64,000 bases of DNA from Trichinella spiralis (GCA_000181795.3 CM012953.1:3581344-3645343); one strand, 5' to 3'. Counted from the first letter of the stretch, positions 25,315 to 36,399 are shown. Program-made: numbers and translations. The notes: generated from the letters alone by a model not told the origin.

Positions 25315-28261
25315 ATGAATTGGTTTCTTGAATACTTTTTTTATCCGGTGGAAAATGTTGTGAGGGATGTAATTGAATGGCGATACACGGCCGTATCAGT
25401 CTTTTATGTAACCTTTTTAAATGCTTTATTTTGGTAAAATACATAAAATGGAAAATTTTAAGCAGTGAGCTTATATTTGTATTTTATAGGTTTGTTGCTC
25501 TGTGTGTTGAACAGGAATATCAAAAATTCTTGCTATTGTTAATTCTTGCATTGTTGGCATTTGATCTTGTAATATTCCCGATTTTGCGATATGGTGAATA
25601 TATCAAATTGATAATTAGATTTAGATCGATTTGGATAAGAAATTTTATAATGAAATGTTGAATAATGCAGTTTTCTTTACATAAATTTCTTTATTTTGGA
25701 CTTTGTTTTATAAATGCAAGTTAATGCAAATATTTTTTTTCATTTTTTTAGTAATTTTGTTCATTTTCTGGTACTTCAGAAAGAGAAGACAGTATGTTAA
25801 CTATTTTTTTTTATAATTTATATTAGTGTTATTATTTTCAATTCAGATCAGAACAGCAAATATCATCACGTCGACGTTCCAGAATATCACTATACTCGAC
25901 TATAATTCAGCCTGTTTTCCGTCTTGTATTCTTTTTACTGGCTGTGAAAAAGGGAGAGGTGATTTCTGTTGGAGAAATGTTTAACATTTTTTATAATAAA
26001 ATCATTGTAGTTGACATTTGTTATATTGGTTTTAAACGCTTTGAAGTTTTTATGGGAAAACGATGCAAAAACATGCTGCTTTCTAAGCTATGCAACTTGT
26101 GAGTGACACAATTTTGTTCATATTAATTATTTCAATGATTAAAATTTTTAATTTTATTAGTAATATTGTCGATTATTATACCTCCATGGAACTATTACAA
26201 GATTAATTGGCTAATATTGCAATTTATAAATCGATGTTGCTGGATAATTTATCGATGGACTTGGAACTACATTTTGCAGCCGTGTCAGCAGGCAGTGTGT
26301 TTTTTGGCCAGTTGGTGTTCCTATCTGTTTTTATTTCGCTGGTTAAAGCCTATATTTGGATGGCTTTATTATAAATTTGTTTTTCCAATATGTTATTTTT
26401 GTTGCTATGTTTGCCGAATGCTATGGTATTGTATAACCGGACGTTGGATTCGACCGTTGTGCAGAAGAATATTGGGAATTCGGTTTTTAGCAAGATCAGT
26501 GTTTTATGAAAATTTATTTCTGCCTATCAAAAAGCGTACTAGTCAATTTGTGAAGTTGATAATGTACATTCTTAGTTTACGTTGGATAGTGGATCTCTTA
26601 AGCTACACTTCACAAGTAGTGAAATCGGTTTGCTTTCGCTGTTGTATAGTCCTTGCTCATTTTATACAGTATTATTGTGGTCAATTGATTGCTACAATAG
26701 TGGAAACATTTTGGAGACGGCCAACAGGCTTTGTAAAACGGAAAGCTGCCGCCTTTAACACAATGGTGAAGAGGAAAGTTTTGCTAGCGTCAGCTGTTTT
26801 CAGAATAATTACCCGGCGAATATTTTCTATTATATTCTATGGTTCGGCACTTATTATTTTGCTTGCTACCAAATACAGTGTTATATATGTTGTTGAACCT
26901 ATTGTAAAGCGATTCTACGAATTGATCGTTTCCATTGGCCAGCAACTGTCTGATGCTTATGGAGACAGGATAATTAGCTTCGTCGAAGCAGTTCGTGAAC
27001 ATGGAGAACATTTATCAGGTAAAATTTTCACTATGGTATAAAGAAATAATGCTCATAGGACAGAAATTTTAAATACCATTTTATGTTTACTTTTAAGATC
27101 TAAAAGTGGCATCGGTCAGTTTACTAAGTGAAAGTTCTGCGAATTTTATGATGATAGTGAACACAAATTTTAGGTAGTTATCTGTAAGATATAATAATAC
27201 GGTAATATAAGTTATTCTTTCCAAAAAATGCTTTCACATATTCTGAATTTGTTTAAAAAGTGTTCAAACTGAATTGAGTAAATTAAAGTTTGATCTGTAA
27301 AATTTTTTACTTATATTATTTTTGAATATTAAATGGCGTTTACTAAGTTGTACAAACTTAAGATTTTTTCTTCATATTGATTTCAGTACCAGAAAGCATT
27401 AGTAATTTTATTATTTGTTTTGAACAGACTACAGTAAGAATAAATACGTGGAAGTGCTATTGTAATTTTGTACATCAGTGAAAAATTTATTAGAATTTGT
27501 TTCTGATTATACTTTCTGCTAGAATTTTTTTTTGTTATAGTACGGAAAGAGTTAATTTAACATTCATTATATTTTAATTTTAAATTTTAGAACTTCGACA
27601 GTTCCAAGCTATCAGTCGATTAATAGAACTGCTTTTAACAATAAAACTTACTTTATTTCTGTATGGCAGTCAATTTTCTTTAATAATTGAATTTACAGAA
27701 GAAAAAGATGAAGAGCTCCGAAACTTCATTCCTGATCCATTTGGTGAAGAAGTAGAAAAAATGGTGTTGGAAAGTTCAGAAGAGGAAGAATTCCTTCCAA
27801 ACCCTAATGCGTTGAATTCAATGAATCAAACTACTTTTGGTTAGTTTACTTGTTTACAGTTTCTCTAAATGTAAAACGAAATGTTGATTTTGCATTTTTT
27901 AGATGATACCGAAAATGCAATGATTTCAAAAATAAGTGATTTTGAAAACACTGATTCCGAAGATGAGGGGAACTTTTTACCTGATGAAAGTAAAACTACC
28001 GTACGTCGACGTCGTAGAAAGGCAAAAGGAAAAAGGACAGCAGCAACCCAACAGAAAAAAGAAATCGTCGACCAAGGAAAGTTGTGGAACACGGTTCAAG
28101 GAGCTCTTCGAGCAGGGCTGTCAAAACTTAATTTTACCGTTTCTGGTGAGGAGAAAGATATACAAAAGAACGCCTTCTCCGATTGGGAAGATGAGGAACT
28201 TTCAAAATTCGAGCCTTCTTTTGACGATTTTGAAATTCTCGACAAAGAGAAGGACCTGTGA
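25315..28261 (+). CDS. Multi-membrane-segment protein with RETREG/FAM134-like C-terminal LIR motif
   Basis: Eight exons (25315-25433, 25490-25593, 25752-25791, 25847-25958, 26011-26098, 26161-27018, 27699-27839, 27903-28261) join without frame conflict into 606 residues. Residues about 22-60 and 126-165 form paired hydrophobic segments like a reticulon-homology hairpin pair (ALFWRFVALCVEQEYQKF; CCFLSYATLILSIIIPPW). Residues about 165-440, from the large exon 6, are dominated by W, F, Y, C and I, with recurring hydrophobic-x-P-hydrophobic units (LQPCQQAV, LKPIFGW, VFPICYF, IRPLCRR, FLPIKKR, VEPIVKR). From residue 441 a soluble acidic tail contains an RRRRRK stretch. It ends in EPSFDDFEILDKEKDL, very like the DDFELLDQSEL LC3-interacting motif of human FAM134 proteins. 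I infer an ER-shaping or ER-phagy role. Family membership is not proven, because exon 6 has no counterpart in known FAM134 proteins. Confidence 0.7.
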
Positions 28262-28354
28262 ATGTAGTGCTTCTGTGTGAAATGCATTGGTGCCGCGTCG
28301 CTTGCATTGTGTACAGGTTTTACTTTACTGGCCACATTTATTACAGTTTGTTGC

Positions 28355-28360
28355 AATAAA
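28355..28360 (+). terminator. Poly(A) signal of the RETREG-like gene
   Basis: AATAAA about 95 bp after the stop codon at 28261. Confidence 0.55.
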
Positions 28361-28379
28361 TACAACTCATTTACTCCAT

Positions 28380-28385
28380 TTTATT
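28380..28385 (-). terminator. Poly(A) signal of RPL37A
   Basis: AATAAA on the minus strand, about 30 bp past the RPL37A stop codon. It lies only 20 bp from the opposite-strand signal of the neighbouring gene. Confidence 0.55.
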
Positions 28386-28413
28386 CTAAGAAAAATGTTA
28401 ACAAACATTTCGT

Positions 28414-28943
28414 TCATTCTTTCACACCTTCGCGCAAACGCCTTATAGTGCTGCGTACAGTAGATCCGGTAGTTGTACTGAAATTAAAAAAATGCAATTA
28501 TAAACAAATCAGTGTAATATTAATTGTATCACCTGAAAACATAAGCACCGCCTGCAACAGTTTTCTTACAGCTTTTGCATTTCCAAATTCCAACAGCACG
28601 ACGCTTCATGTTTTCCTTAAAAAATTCAAATATTTTTACAAACAATAAAGTGTTAATTGTAAAAATATCATAAATAAGGTGAAATACAAAAAATATGAAT
28701 AAATAATGTTAGAATTTAGTAAAATATCAAACCAAAAATAAATAAATAATACCTTTCCACAAAACAAACATGTGTATTTAGAATGTTGTGTAATTTCCAT
28801 CTTCTTGATTGTTTTACGTAAAGATGCACCATATCGTGTCCCATACTTTCCAGTTATACCAACTTTCTTTGTACGCTTTGCCTGCACAACATAATAAAAT
28901 AATACGAACTCTATTCCTATGAAAATAATGGACTACATACCAT
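28414..28943 (-). CDS. RPL37A: 60S ribosomal protein eL43 (L37a)
   Basis: A structural protein of the large ribosomal subunit. Four minus-strand exons: an initiating exon that ends exactly at the ATG (28943-28941), 28881-28753, about 28612-28533, and about 28463-28414. They encode about 91 residues, the family length. The protein starts [21 protein letters not shown] and has the zinc ribbon CLFCGK and CKSCKK with the usual spacing, flanked by [10 protein letters not shown] and [10 protein letters not shown]. It ends with [13 protein letters not shown]. All matches are close to animal eL43. Having the ATG as the last codon of exon 1 is common for ribosomal protein genes and separates the promoter from the body. 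The gene is tail to tail with the RETREG-like gene. Confidence 0.95.
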
Positions 28944-29569
28944 TTCGTAAATTGGCAACACAGCTGAAAGTCTGAAAATAAAAACAATTTATATAAATTC
29001 ACAGAAAATATTATATCAGAATAATTCAAAACTCGGCATAAACTATAAAAAAATACCAGTACATAACAAAATATAATCACAATTTAGAACAGTTGCATCT
29101 TTATATATGTAAACGGAAATGTTAAATACATCAACACAGGAATGATATTAAAATTGATAGTAAAACAGTTTAAAATAAAGTCAATAATAATGAAACTCGG
29201 TAAACACTTTTAATATAAAATAAAAATTTGTAACGACAATTTCCAAGAAAGCAACGTAGTTACAGTACGAAAAGCAAATGCAAGCATTAATATAACAATA
29301 CAAAATTGAATAATTTTACAATTGTTAATTCTTTACAATTGAAATTACAATTTCAAATTAAAAAAAAACGTATCATCATTCCATTATTTACATGAACTTT
29401 ATAGGCTGCAGTTACACATGATTCAGTATTACATCTATGGCATTAATTTAACGAAATTCTTGACGTCGCATTTACTTCGCAATATCTATTCAAAAAGATA
29501 TTCAAACAATTTTTTGATAAAATCAAAGCATTTTATTTAATCAAAATGAAAAACTGCCGTTTTTCTCTT

Positions 29570-30847
29570 TCAGTTTTTAGGTGCTCCGTAAGCATCAGGA
29601 AGTCGTTCAATGGAATACCTAAAGTAAAGCAAAAAATACAACAAAAATTTCTATGAAAATGCAGCTTTTGCTGAAATGAGATGAATGACATATTTCCTAT
29701 TATTATTTTTGACATTAAAACATTTTATGAAAAAAAGTTTACATCATCACTACTATAACTGCTCATAAATCATAAATTATTTAATTAAATATAAAGAAAA
29801 GAAGCACAGACCTATGATTAGTTATATACATAATTGGAACACCCGGAATTTTTCTTATGCGCCGTTTCAAATCTTTATCACACGTAGCCACTATATAACA
29901 TTTTGCCTATAACAAAATTGCTATATGTTTAATATTTTTTGGATTGGACAGTCTTATTCAACATATAATGAACAAATTAATTAACTTCACATAAATCCTT
30001 TTACCTCAGTGACACGTTGAACAATGCAATCATCAGCATAAGTGCCTTTGTGAAGACACACTAATCTTTCAAATCGTGGATCCTTGATAACTCTAAACAA
30101 AAATTTAGAAATAAGCAAATGCGTCAACATTTATTACTAACCGTAAAGCAAGTTTAAATTTAGTTCCCATTTTTTCAAGTTCTCCCAAAACACAATCGGT
30201 AATATATGGAACACCTAAAAATTGCTTTGGAGTGCATTTCCTAACAACGCAAAATCAGTCTTACATTTTGCATACAAACAATCTGTCATTGATTTCACAA
30301 TATCCAACTTGTTTTTAATAGAAAAGTTAATAAAATTGGTATCCAGGATTACGTGATACGGTGGGCCAAGATGCTCGTTGTATTGCAAAAATAAAGCAGC
30401 AGATTTACGTGGCCTAAATAATAACGATCATATTAAGCAACCAAAAAATAACTAAAAATAATTAGCACCAAAACTTACAATTCACGCACTTCTGGGTTAT
30501 CATTTTTTGACGCAGCTTTCTTCTTTTTCAATTCTCGAATACTTGGATTTCTATAATTTGTTCAAGTAAAAACTTATACATCATCAATATTACAAATTTG
30601 AAATACATTCGATTATCCGTCGTCTTCAAAAGTTTCGGCTTATTCCTAGTGGTCTTTACAAACCTCTTCACCTTCGGCTACAGACAAACAAGAACAAAAA
30701 CACGATTAAATTATAAACAAAGTAGACAATTTAAATAAATGAAACAATACAAGAAAAACAAATAACTACGCCAGAAATTTAGAAGATTAATTTAATTCAA
30801 TTATATCTTATTTTAATAAATAAGAGACAAAAAATATGAATTACCAT
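29570..30847 (-). CDS. FCF1: FCF1 rRNA-processing PIN-domain protein
   Basis: FCF1 is a nucleolar PIN-domain protein of the small-subunit processome, needed for early 18S rRNA cleavages. Several minus-strand exons encode a basic N-terminus ([17 protein letters not shown]), then [20 protein letters not shown]. The PIN core follows: [75 protein letters not shown], and [20 protein letters not shown]. The last exon (29618-29570) gives [15 protein letters not shown] and the stop. This matches human FCF1 throughout, and the acidic residues of the PIN site are kept. The best start is an ATG at 30847 that is immediately followed by a GT donor, so the first exon again ends at the initiator codon. This start is inferred from splice fit (MPKVKRF). 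Confidence 0.92.
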
Positions 30848-30944
30848 TATTCAGCAAAAACTTGAATTTTGAAAAATGTTTCTCACAGTATGAAACAACA
30901 GTGAATTTAATATTATGTTCAAGTACAAATATTTTTGTTCAACA

Positions 30945-30990
30945 CTACTATTACCAAAAGGGGTCTTCACGGACCCCAGAAGTGGAAAAG
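30945..30990. repeat. Orphan piggyBac-like terminus
   Basis: GGGGTCTTCACGGACCCCAG can fold as a short hairpin. It resembles the ends of the piggyBac remnant at 57.35 kb (GGGTCTTTTTAACCCAGTG) and 58.41 kb (on the opposite strand, GGGGTCTTTTGGGCCCCAGA). No TTAA target duplication or transposase is next to it. Confidence 0.4.
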
Positions 30991-31198
30991 TGATAAAACT
31001 CTATCAAAAAAAGTTGATTTCTGCTGATTTTTTCAATATTTACGTGTGAGGTAATGAATTTTATTTCTTTGGATAGTATATTTGCTTCAATTTCTAGATA
31101 ATTAATTATTTTTACATTTTAAATATTAGTGTAAATATATTTGTACGAATAAGCAATGGTTATCGTTGTAGTTGTACTACGAAGTATTTTTATACTTA

Positions 31199-31773
31199 TG
31201 TTGGAAATGCAAGCTTCCCGCAAAAATGCCCACAAAAGCTATGCAGGTCAAGGATGCCATCCCCGGCATTCGAGGATGATTCCAGGGGTCATCCGAGATG
31301 CTTAACGGGCATTGCGCGACAGCAGCAGCCGGAATCCTTGCTGGAAGCATGGAAGAGAACAGCAGACGCCACACCGGCGGCCGATGGTTGTCCCGAGACA
31401 ATGGATGACCAAATTTCCTCTGACCTAAATCGTGGACCTGAGATCGGCACGCTCCATACATAAACCGGTGAAATCTGAATCTGATCAGAATCGAATCGAG
31501 AGTGAAGTACTGGTGTGATCGTGCAAGAGCTGTTGACGTCGAGTTGAGTGCGTGTGATCATCGTGCAGTGCAGTGCAGATTGCTACCGTTTGTTGCAGAA
31601 TCTGTTTTGGTGATTATCAAATTACCAATCTGTCGCTGTTGTTAAATTCATCTCTTCCCAAAGAGTTGTCTTAACCACAGCAAGAATCGTCCTTGCTTAT
31701 CAACAATCGATCTACTGTAATCAACCACCAAACTTATACAGTCCACTGATCAAATTCTGTTGTCTTCACAACA
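31199..31773 (+). mobile_element. Solo LTR with 5-bp target duplication
   Basis: A 575-bp block starting TGTTGGAAATGC and ending CTTCACAACA, flanked by ACTTA on both sides (31194-31198 and 31774-31778). TG...CA ends and perfect 5-bp duplications are the signature of an LTR left by recombination between the two ends of an LTR element. The block is much richer in GC than its surroundings. The shared TGTTGGAAA start with the LTR at 21290 and the 5-bp duplication fit BEL/Pao, but the family is not certain. Coding remnants are not expected and none are seen. The intact duplications suggest a fairly recent insertion. Confidence 0.75.
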
Positions 31774-32239
31774 ACTTATTTTACTTATTCCATATTGTCA
31801 GTATTTCTACAGTATTTATTTTTTGAACATTTTGACATTCCTTTGTCAGATTGTAATTTAGTGTGTTATAATTGAAATATTTTCAAACGTTCAGTTTTAT
31901 TAATTTTAATTTCTGCAATTTTAGTAAATTTCATTGTTAAGTTTTTTAAATAAACAGAACAAAATAATTTTTTGTATTTCTGGCGATTATAAAATTGAAT
32001 TTATAATTTTTATTAATTAGTATGAGTACTGATGAGTGAACTGTATGCTAATGATAAATGGCATTTGGTTTTGTGCAGCTTACGTTTTTAAATTTTGTTG
32101 TAAATTTAAATTAACTTTTAACTGCATTTTTTGTTAATATAAACTGTTCAATTTTGTTGTTAGCAACTACATTAGTATAAACTTAGGTAGATTTTTATGT
32201 GACATCTGAAATTGTTGTATTGATGCAGTTTTTGAAGCT

Positions 32240-34140
32240 ATGGATACTTCAAGTGGATATTCCAAGCATTTCTTATCCTTCTGGGACATCAACACTGCAT
32301 ATGTTTATCAATTTATGAAATACGCAAATCGGTGAGTTTTCTTTGTGTTCTGTATGCCAATCAATTAATCAGCATTATGGAAGAAAAGTAATAATTTGCT
32401 CGTTTATTGTAAAAGTAATGTATGAATCTCTTTCTGTGCATTGATTTAAATTAATGTTTTAGTACTGATAATAATACAATTGAACAAGAGGAAATTGTAC
32501 TGTCAGAAGATACTATTAATTCAGGTGCAATTTTCTTTTTAGTTTGCATATTTTTCACCAATTATATGAAGTGCATTTATCATATTAGATGTTGCTGAAT
32601 TGAATACACGGCTGATTGGTGTTTCGTTTCAAGCAGACGAAGGTAGTACGTGGCAATGTATTGACAAAAATCCCTTGACTTTTACTAAAATTTGCACTGC
32701 TAAGATCGCCGATGCAGGTACATTTGTTGCTACTGGAGTTGTATATTTTTTAAAAAAAGAGGTAAAAAATGAAAAGGATTATAGGCGCAAGTTGGATAGA
32801 TATGCTCAGTGAAATAAGGCTGCGTAAATTCAGGGTGGAAAAATTTTGTCGCCTGTCGCGTCAACCTTATCACATCCGTTGTTCGAAATGCAAACGCTTG
32901 TTGGTGACGGAAAAGGAAAGGTTGATTAAAATTGCACAAAATTATATGAATAAAATTTTAAATGAAAATTTCAGAATAACCCTGTATCCACTGCCTTCTC
33001 CAGATGTGTTTGATTTGTGGGAAGATTACTTTTGTTCCAATACCAATCAAAAGGAGTGTTTGGCATCATTTCCAAAGCCGTCTCGTTTTAACTGCTACGT
33101 TGGACGTTTATTCTTCGTTATGGATGTTGATAATTTGCAAAACAATTTTGATATACTTGCCTACAGGCAACCAATTTTGAAATGTTCATATTGCAAACAA
33201 GAATTTGGTATTTTGAAAGACAAACGTTAGCAAATTATTTGTTTTAATCATAGCTATTTTCTCTTGGCAAAATTTGTTTTCAGCCTCTTCTGGAAAACTG
33301 TTCAGCAGACATGCTTTGACGATTTATCATGGACTGGCCGATCTTGTTGATGCAGATAATAAATCGTTTGTCAGTTTGTGGTAAGTCGAAGTAGAGTTTC
33401 ACTTTCTGTTGTTAAAAAGAATAATTATCATAAGTTCAGTTTATGAAATGATGATTTTAATGTTTTTCTTCGTTCTGTACATGGTCTCTAGTTTTGTAAA
33501 ATTGATAAATGCGATTTATTTTGCTTGCAGGTTTGATTCCAAAGAAGAATATTATGCTTGGATATTGTATTCGGAATCAGAAGATAACTTTGCGAAGAAA
33601 ATTGTTCTCGCTGATTTGAGCAACGATCCTCAAGTGGTTGTACGTTGTAAAAGTCAAATATTTAGTTCACTTTAAAATTACTTTACACATTATTACAGAT
33701 CTGGTTGATGACGTCCGTTTGGCTAATGATTTGCAGTGATTTACCAACTGAAACTAATCGACCATTTTTTTGTTTGAGAGTAAAATATCTCATAATAAAT
33801 GATGACTACGATAAGTATGCATACGATATGTTACAATGTTAATCTTAATGTCTATTTAATCTATGTATAAATATTGTATGAAAAACTTTCCTTTTTATCT
33901 CTAGCCGCCAATATGCAAGGAATTCAGCAGAGGTATCATCTGTTACAATTCGGTTGCCAAAGACAGAAATTGATTGCATAGTGGGGCAGCTTCAAAAAAG
34001 TAATTCCTTGTATCCAGAAGTGATGCGTAAAATAGGAATATTCTCGGTCTGTTATTTTTATTCAATACGTTGATAAATAAAACAATTGAAAAGATCCATT
34101 TCAGACAGGTTTTCTGCGACTTGCCGATGCGAAATATTGA
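32240..34140 (+). CDS. UBE3D: UBE3D-like E3 ubiquitin ligase (HECT_2 family)
   Basis: UBE3D is a HECT-like E3 that binds E2 enzymes such as UbcH10. Ten exons join in frame to 383 residues (human UBE3D: 389): 32240-32331, 32463-32524, 32589-32717, 32785-32920, 32975-33207, 33284-33380, 33531-33639, 33699-33814, 33905-34046 and 34105-34140. The best landmarks are the first Cys pair (HIRCSKCKRLLV, human FYCQSCGEVIIK), ITLYPLPSPDVFDLWEDYFC (human LLRVLPLPSENWGALVGEWC), SRFNCYVGRLFFVM (human NDCFIGDSFFLV) and the second Cys pair (LKCSYCKQEF, human VICKRCKVML). The exon 3 to 4 join is chosen because it is the only one that keeps frame into the Cys-rich domain. The N-terminal 60 residues are poorly conserved. 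An AATAAA lies near 34316. Confidence 0.82.
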
Positions 34141-34952
34141 AACATCTTCAAGCTATGGTGAAATTAATAACTGTTGATTAATTTTTTGTTTGTTATTAAT
34201 TTCAACATTTATAAAATATAAAATTCATAATAATACAGGCGATTTTATGCCCATTTTCGTTTTAGGGGAAAATTTTACATTGAGTTTATTAATTTTGGAT
34301 ATCGTTTAGAAATTTACAATAAATCTGTAGAATATATAACATGTTATTGCTGTATTAACTAAGTTTAGAAAATATGAAAAATAAAGTGAAAAAACTATAC
34401 TAAAAAAATTAAACCCTGCTTTGTTGTTCTTAAATTACGTGGGACTAGTGCAGAATTGTATTTGCAAGTAAAAATGAATTTTCCTTAAGCTGCTTGTTTG
34501 GGTGATTTAAGTTTCGTTTTAAAGTGCGAAATCAGTGGTAAGTTGAAAATTATCTCAGACTCGTATGATGTAGAATAGTGGAAAATAGTGAAGCCAAAGA
34601 GACGATGCTAAGAATATTAAAAACGTTTATACAATTTTTCCACTAATAGCAATAATAGCTGCTTACAGTTGTTTCAGGTAGTGATGAGGCAACCAAAAAG
34701 CATTCCACCGGTGAAAATGCAAAAGAAAAAACAAAAATAACTGCATTTTCAATTTTCAGAAAAGAAATTTAATTTTTATCAGAAAAAAAGAAAATAAACA
34801 TGATTTTAGCAATTACAACGATAAACAAGATTTGCAAAAATATTCAAATCAATTACTGCTTGAAAAGGTGGACAAGTTTCGCACATGGCATGTATAGAAA
34901 ACAATGAACGAGTATATAATAAATAATTATAACGCTATTATAATTGTTGTTA
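34141..34952. other. Convergent intergenic region
   Basis: About 800 bp between the 3' ends of UBE3D and the carrier gene. AT-rich, and nothing else was recognised. Confidence 0.5.
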
Positions 34953-35873
34953 TCACAAAGAAGATCCATCTCTTTTGTAGGACAGATAGGCACGATTGAT
35001 TTGTTCGAGAAATATGAACATCAGTACAGTATGGGGTGCAATTCGAAAATAATACGGCGTGAATCCTTTCCACAATGCTTGCGGACCCTCGTTTCGAGCA
35101 ATCTTCAACCAAACATCCAACGCATTTTTATATTCTGGTCGTCCATCGACAGTTTTCATATTTTGAATTCGCGTTTTGGCAATGTCGACTGGCATACTGG
35201 TGATGGTGGTAGCCAAGCCGCTGATCATGCTCGAGCAAAAATCGCAAAACAAATCATCCCGCATCATTTCAGTTTCAAGCAACTTCTGCTTCACCTGCGA
35301 GTAGGTGGCAAGCTGAGTGGCGTTGACGACCATCGCCCTAAGTACGGTCGGCGTGCATCCACGCCAAAGTGTGAACAGACCTTCCTCTCTGACAATGCGA
35401 AAGATGGCATCGAAGACGTTCTTGTAGTTGCGTCGCAGATGCGGCGGATGCTGACCGTCGGCGGTCATGCGAATCAAGCTAATCTCTGCCGGCGTGCCGA
35501 CCATCGCTCCCACGGCGCCTGCGCCGATGCCCATCGCAGCTTTGACTACAAACGACGGTGGCACACCGTCTCGGGTCAAACGGTCCGACAAAAAAGTGTA
35601 CGTGCCCAGCCGAGTAGTGGTATATGTAGCTTGTCTGAGCAATCCAGCCGACAGCCCGTTGTAAAATCCCAAAACACCTTCCTGCTTCAAGATGTTCTTG
35701 ATAATGGAAAATGTGGATCGCGGTGCCGTTTCAGCACTGGCCTGCGCTAATTGCATGCGATTTTTCACCAAATCCAGCGGTTGAACCACAGCCGTCGCCA
35801 TCATACCCGAACAACCACCAAAAACAAACTTCAACAAATCCGGTATTGCCGGTGCTTTTTTCTGCTTTTCCAT
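34953..35873 (-). CDS. SLC25A11: Mitochondrial 2-oxoglutarate/malate carrier
   Basis: An inner-membrane antiporter of the malate-aspartate shuttle that exchanges 2-oxoglutarate for malate. One uninterrupted exon of 306 residues (human 314) shows the three SLC25 repeats with their signature helices: PLDLVKNRMQLA, PAEISLIRMTADGQHP and PVDIAKTRIQNMK. These are the specific motifs of the oxoglutarate carrier. Substrate-contact region matches include NVFDAIFRIVREEG, TLWRGCTPTVLRAMVVNA and GFTPYYFRIAPHTVLMFI. The ATG at 35873 gives the usual short N-terminus (KKAPAIPDLLKFVFGG). Like GPAA1, it has no intron and is GC-richer than its neighbours. The reverse strand also stays open over most of the gene, which is a codon-bias shadow. 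Confidence 0.96.
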   Translation of the reverse strand: MEKQKKAPAIPDLLKFVFGGCSGMMATAVVQPLDLVKNRMQLAQASAETAPRSTFSIIKNILKQEGVLGFYNGLSAGLLRQATYTTTRLGTYTFLSDRLTRDGVPPSFVVKAAMGIGAGAVGAMVGTPAEISLIRMTADGQHPPHLRRNYKNVFDAIFRIVREEGLFTLWRGCTPTVLRAMVVNATQLATYSQVKQKLLETEMMRDDLFCDFCSSMISGLATTITSMPVDIAKTRIQNMKTVDGRPEYKNALDVWLKIARNEGPQALWKGFTPYYFRIAPHTVLMFIFLEQINRAYLSYKRDGSSL

Positions 35874-36372
35874 TCTTTTACTTGTATTTCAATTTAGAAA
35901 TGAAACAAAAATTATCTTGAATTTTCTAATACTAAAAACAAAACTATGCAATATACAATACAAAAAGTCTTTTTTCAAATAAAAAAAAGAAACTGAATTA
36001 ACACTGTACGATAAATGAAGAAACAGCTTGCTTTCTTTTACACGTTCACAAAAGCATTTACGATACAATTGCAATCGTACAATAAAACTGAAATTCAAGT
36101 TCAAAGTTATATTCATCTATAAACTGTTTTAATTATAAAAAATTTTACTTAATTCTAAAATTAAACAATACTAATGCAAAAAATATCATCAACAAAAATA
36201 CAAACAGGATATCTGTAATATTTAAGCGCGCGCACTTTACAGTATGCAATTGTTTGAAAATAAGGAGCAAAAAAAACAAATGTTAAATAAGCAGTTGGTT
36301 GATAATTTGAAAGAAGTATTTTAAAAATCACGCATGCTACTGTTCGAAATTTATTTCAAACAATTACTACGT

Positions 36373-36399
36373 GTAAACGATGCAGCTGCTATTGTTTAC
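36373..36399. promoter_or_regulatory. Candidate regulatory palindrome: forkhead-type sites around an E-box
   Basis: GTAAAC and its reverse complement GTTTAC lie 15 bp apart with CAGCTG between them. GTAAAC is a forkhead core and CAGCTG an E-box. It sits about 500 bp upstream of the carrier start codon. Function is a guess from motif identity only. Confidence 0.25.

Noticed and set aside
27591-27690. Possible extra exon in the RETREG-like gene between exons 6 and 7
   Set aside because: It has an acceptor-like TTTAG and could be open, but the join of 27018 to 27699 already keeps the frame to the end and the extra piece adds no recognisable sequence.
32808-32832. A 25-bp intron as the join into the UBE3D Cys domain
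   Set aside because: Too short for the splicing seen elsewhere in the window. The 67-bp intron 32718-32784 gives a cleaner in-frame join.
34944-35750. Plus-strand open frame of about 268 codons opposite the mitochondrial carrier
   Set aside because: Antisense shadow of a strongly conserved carrier gene. The protein resembles nothing.
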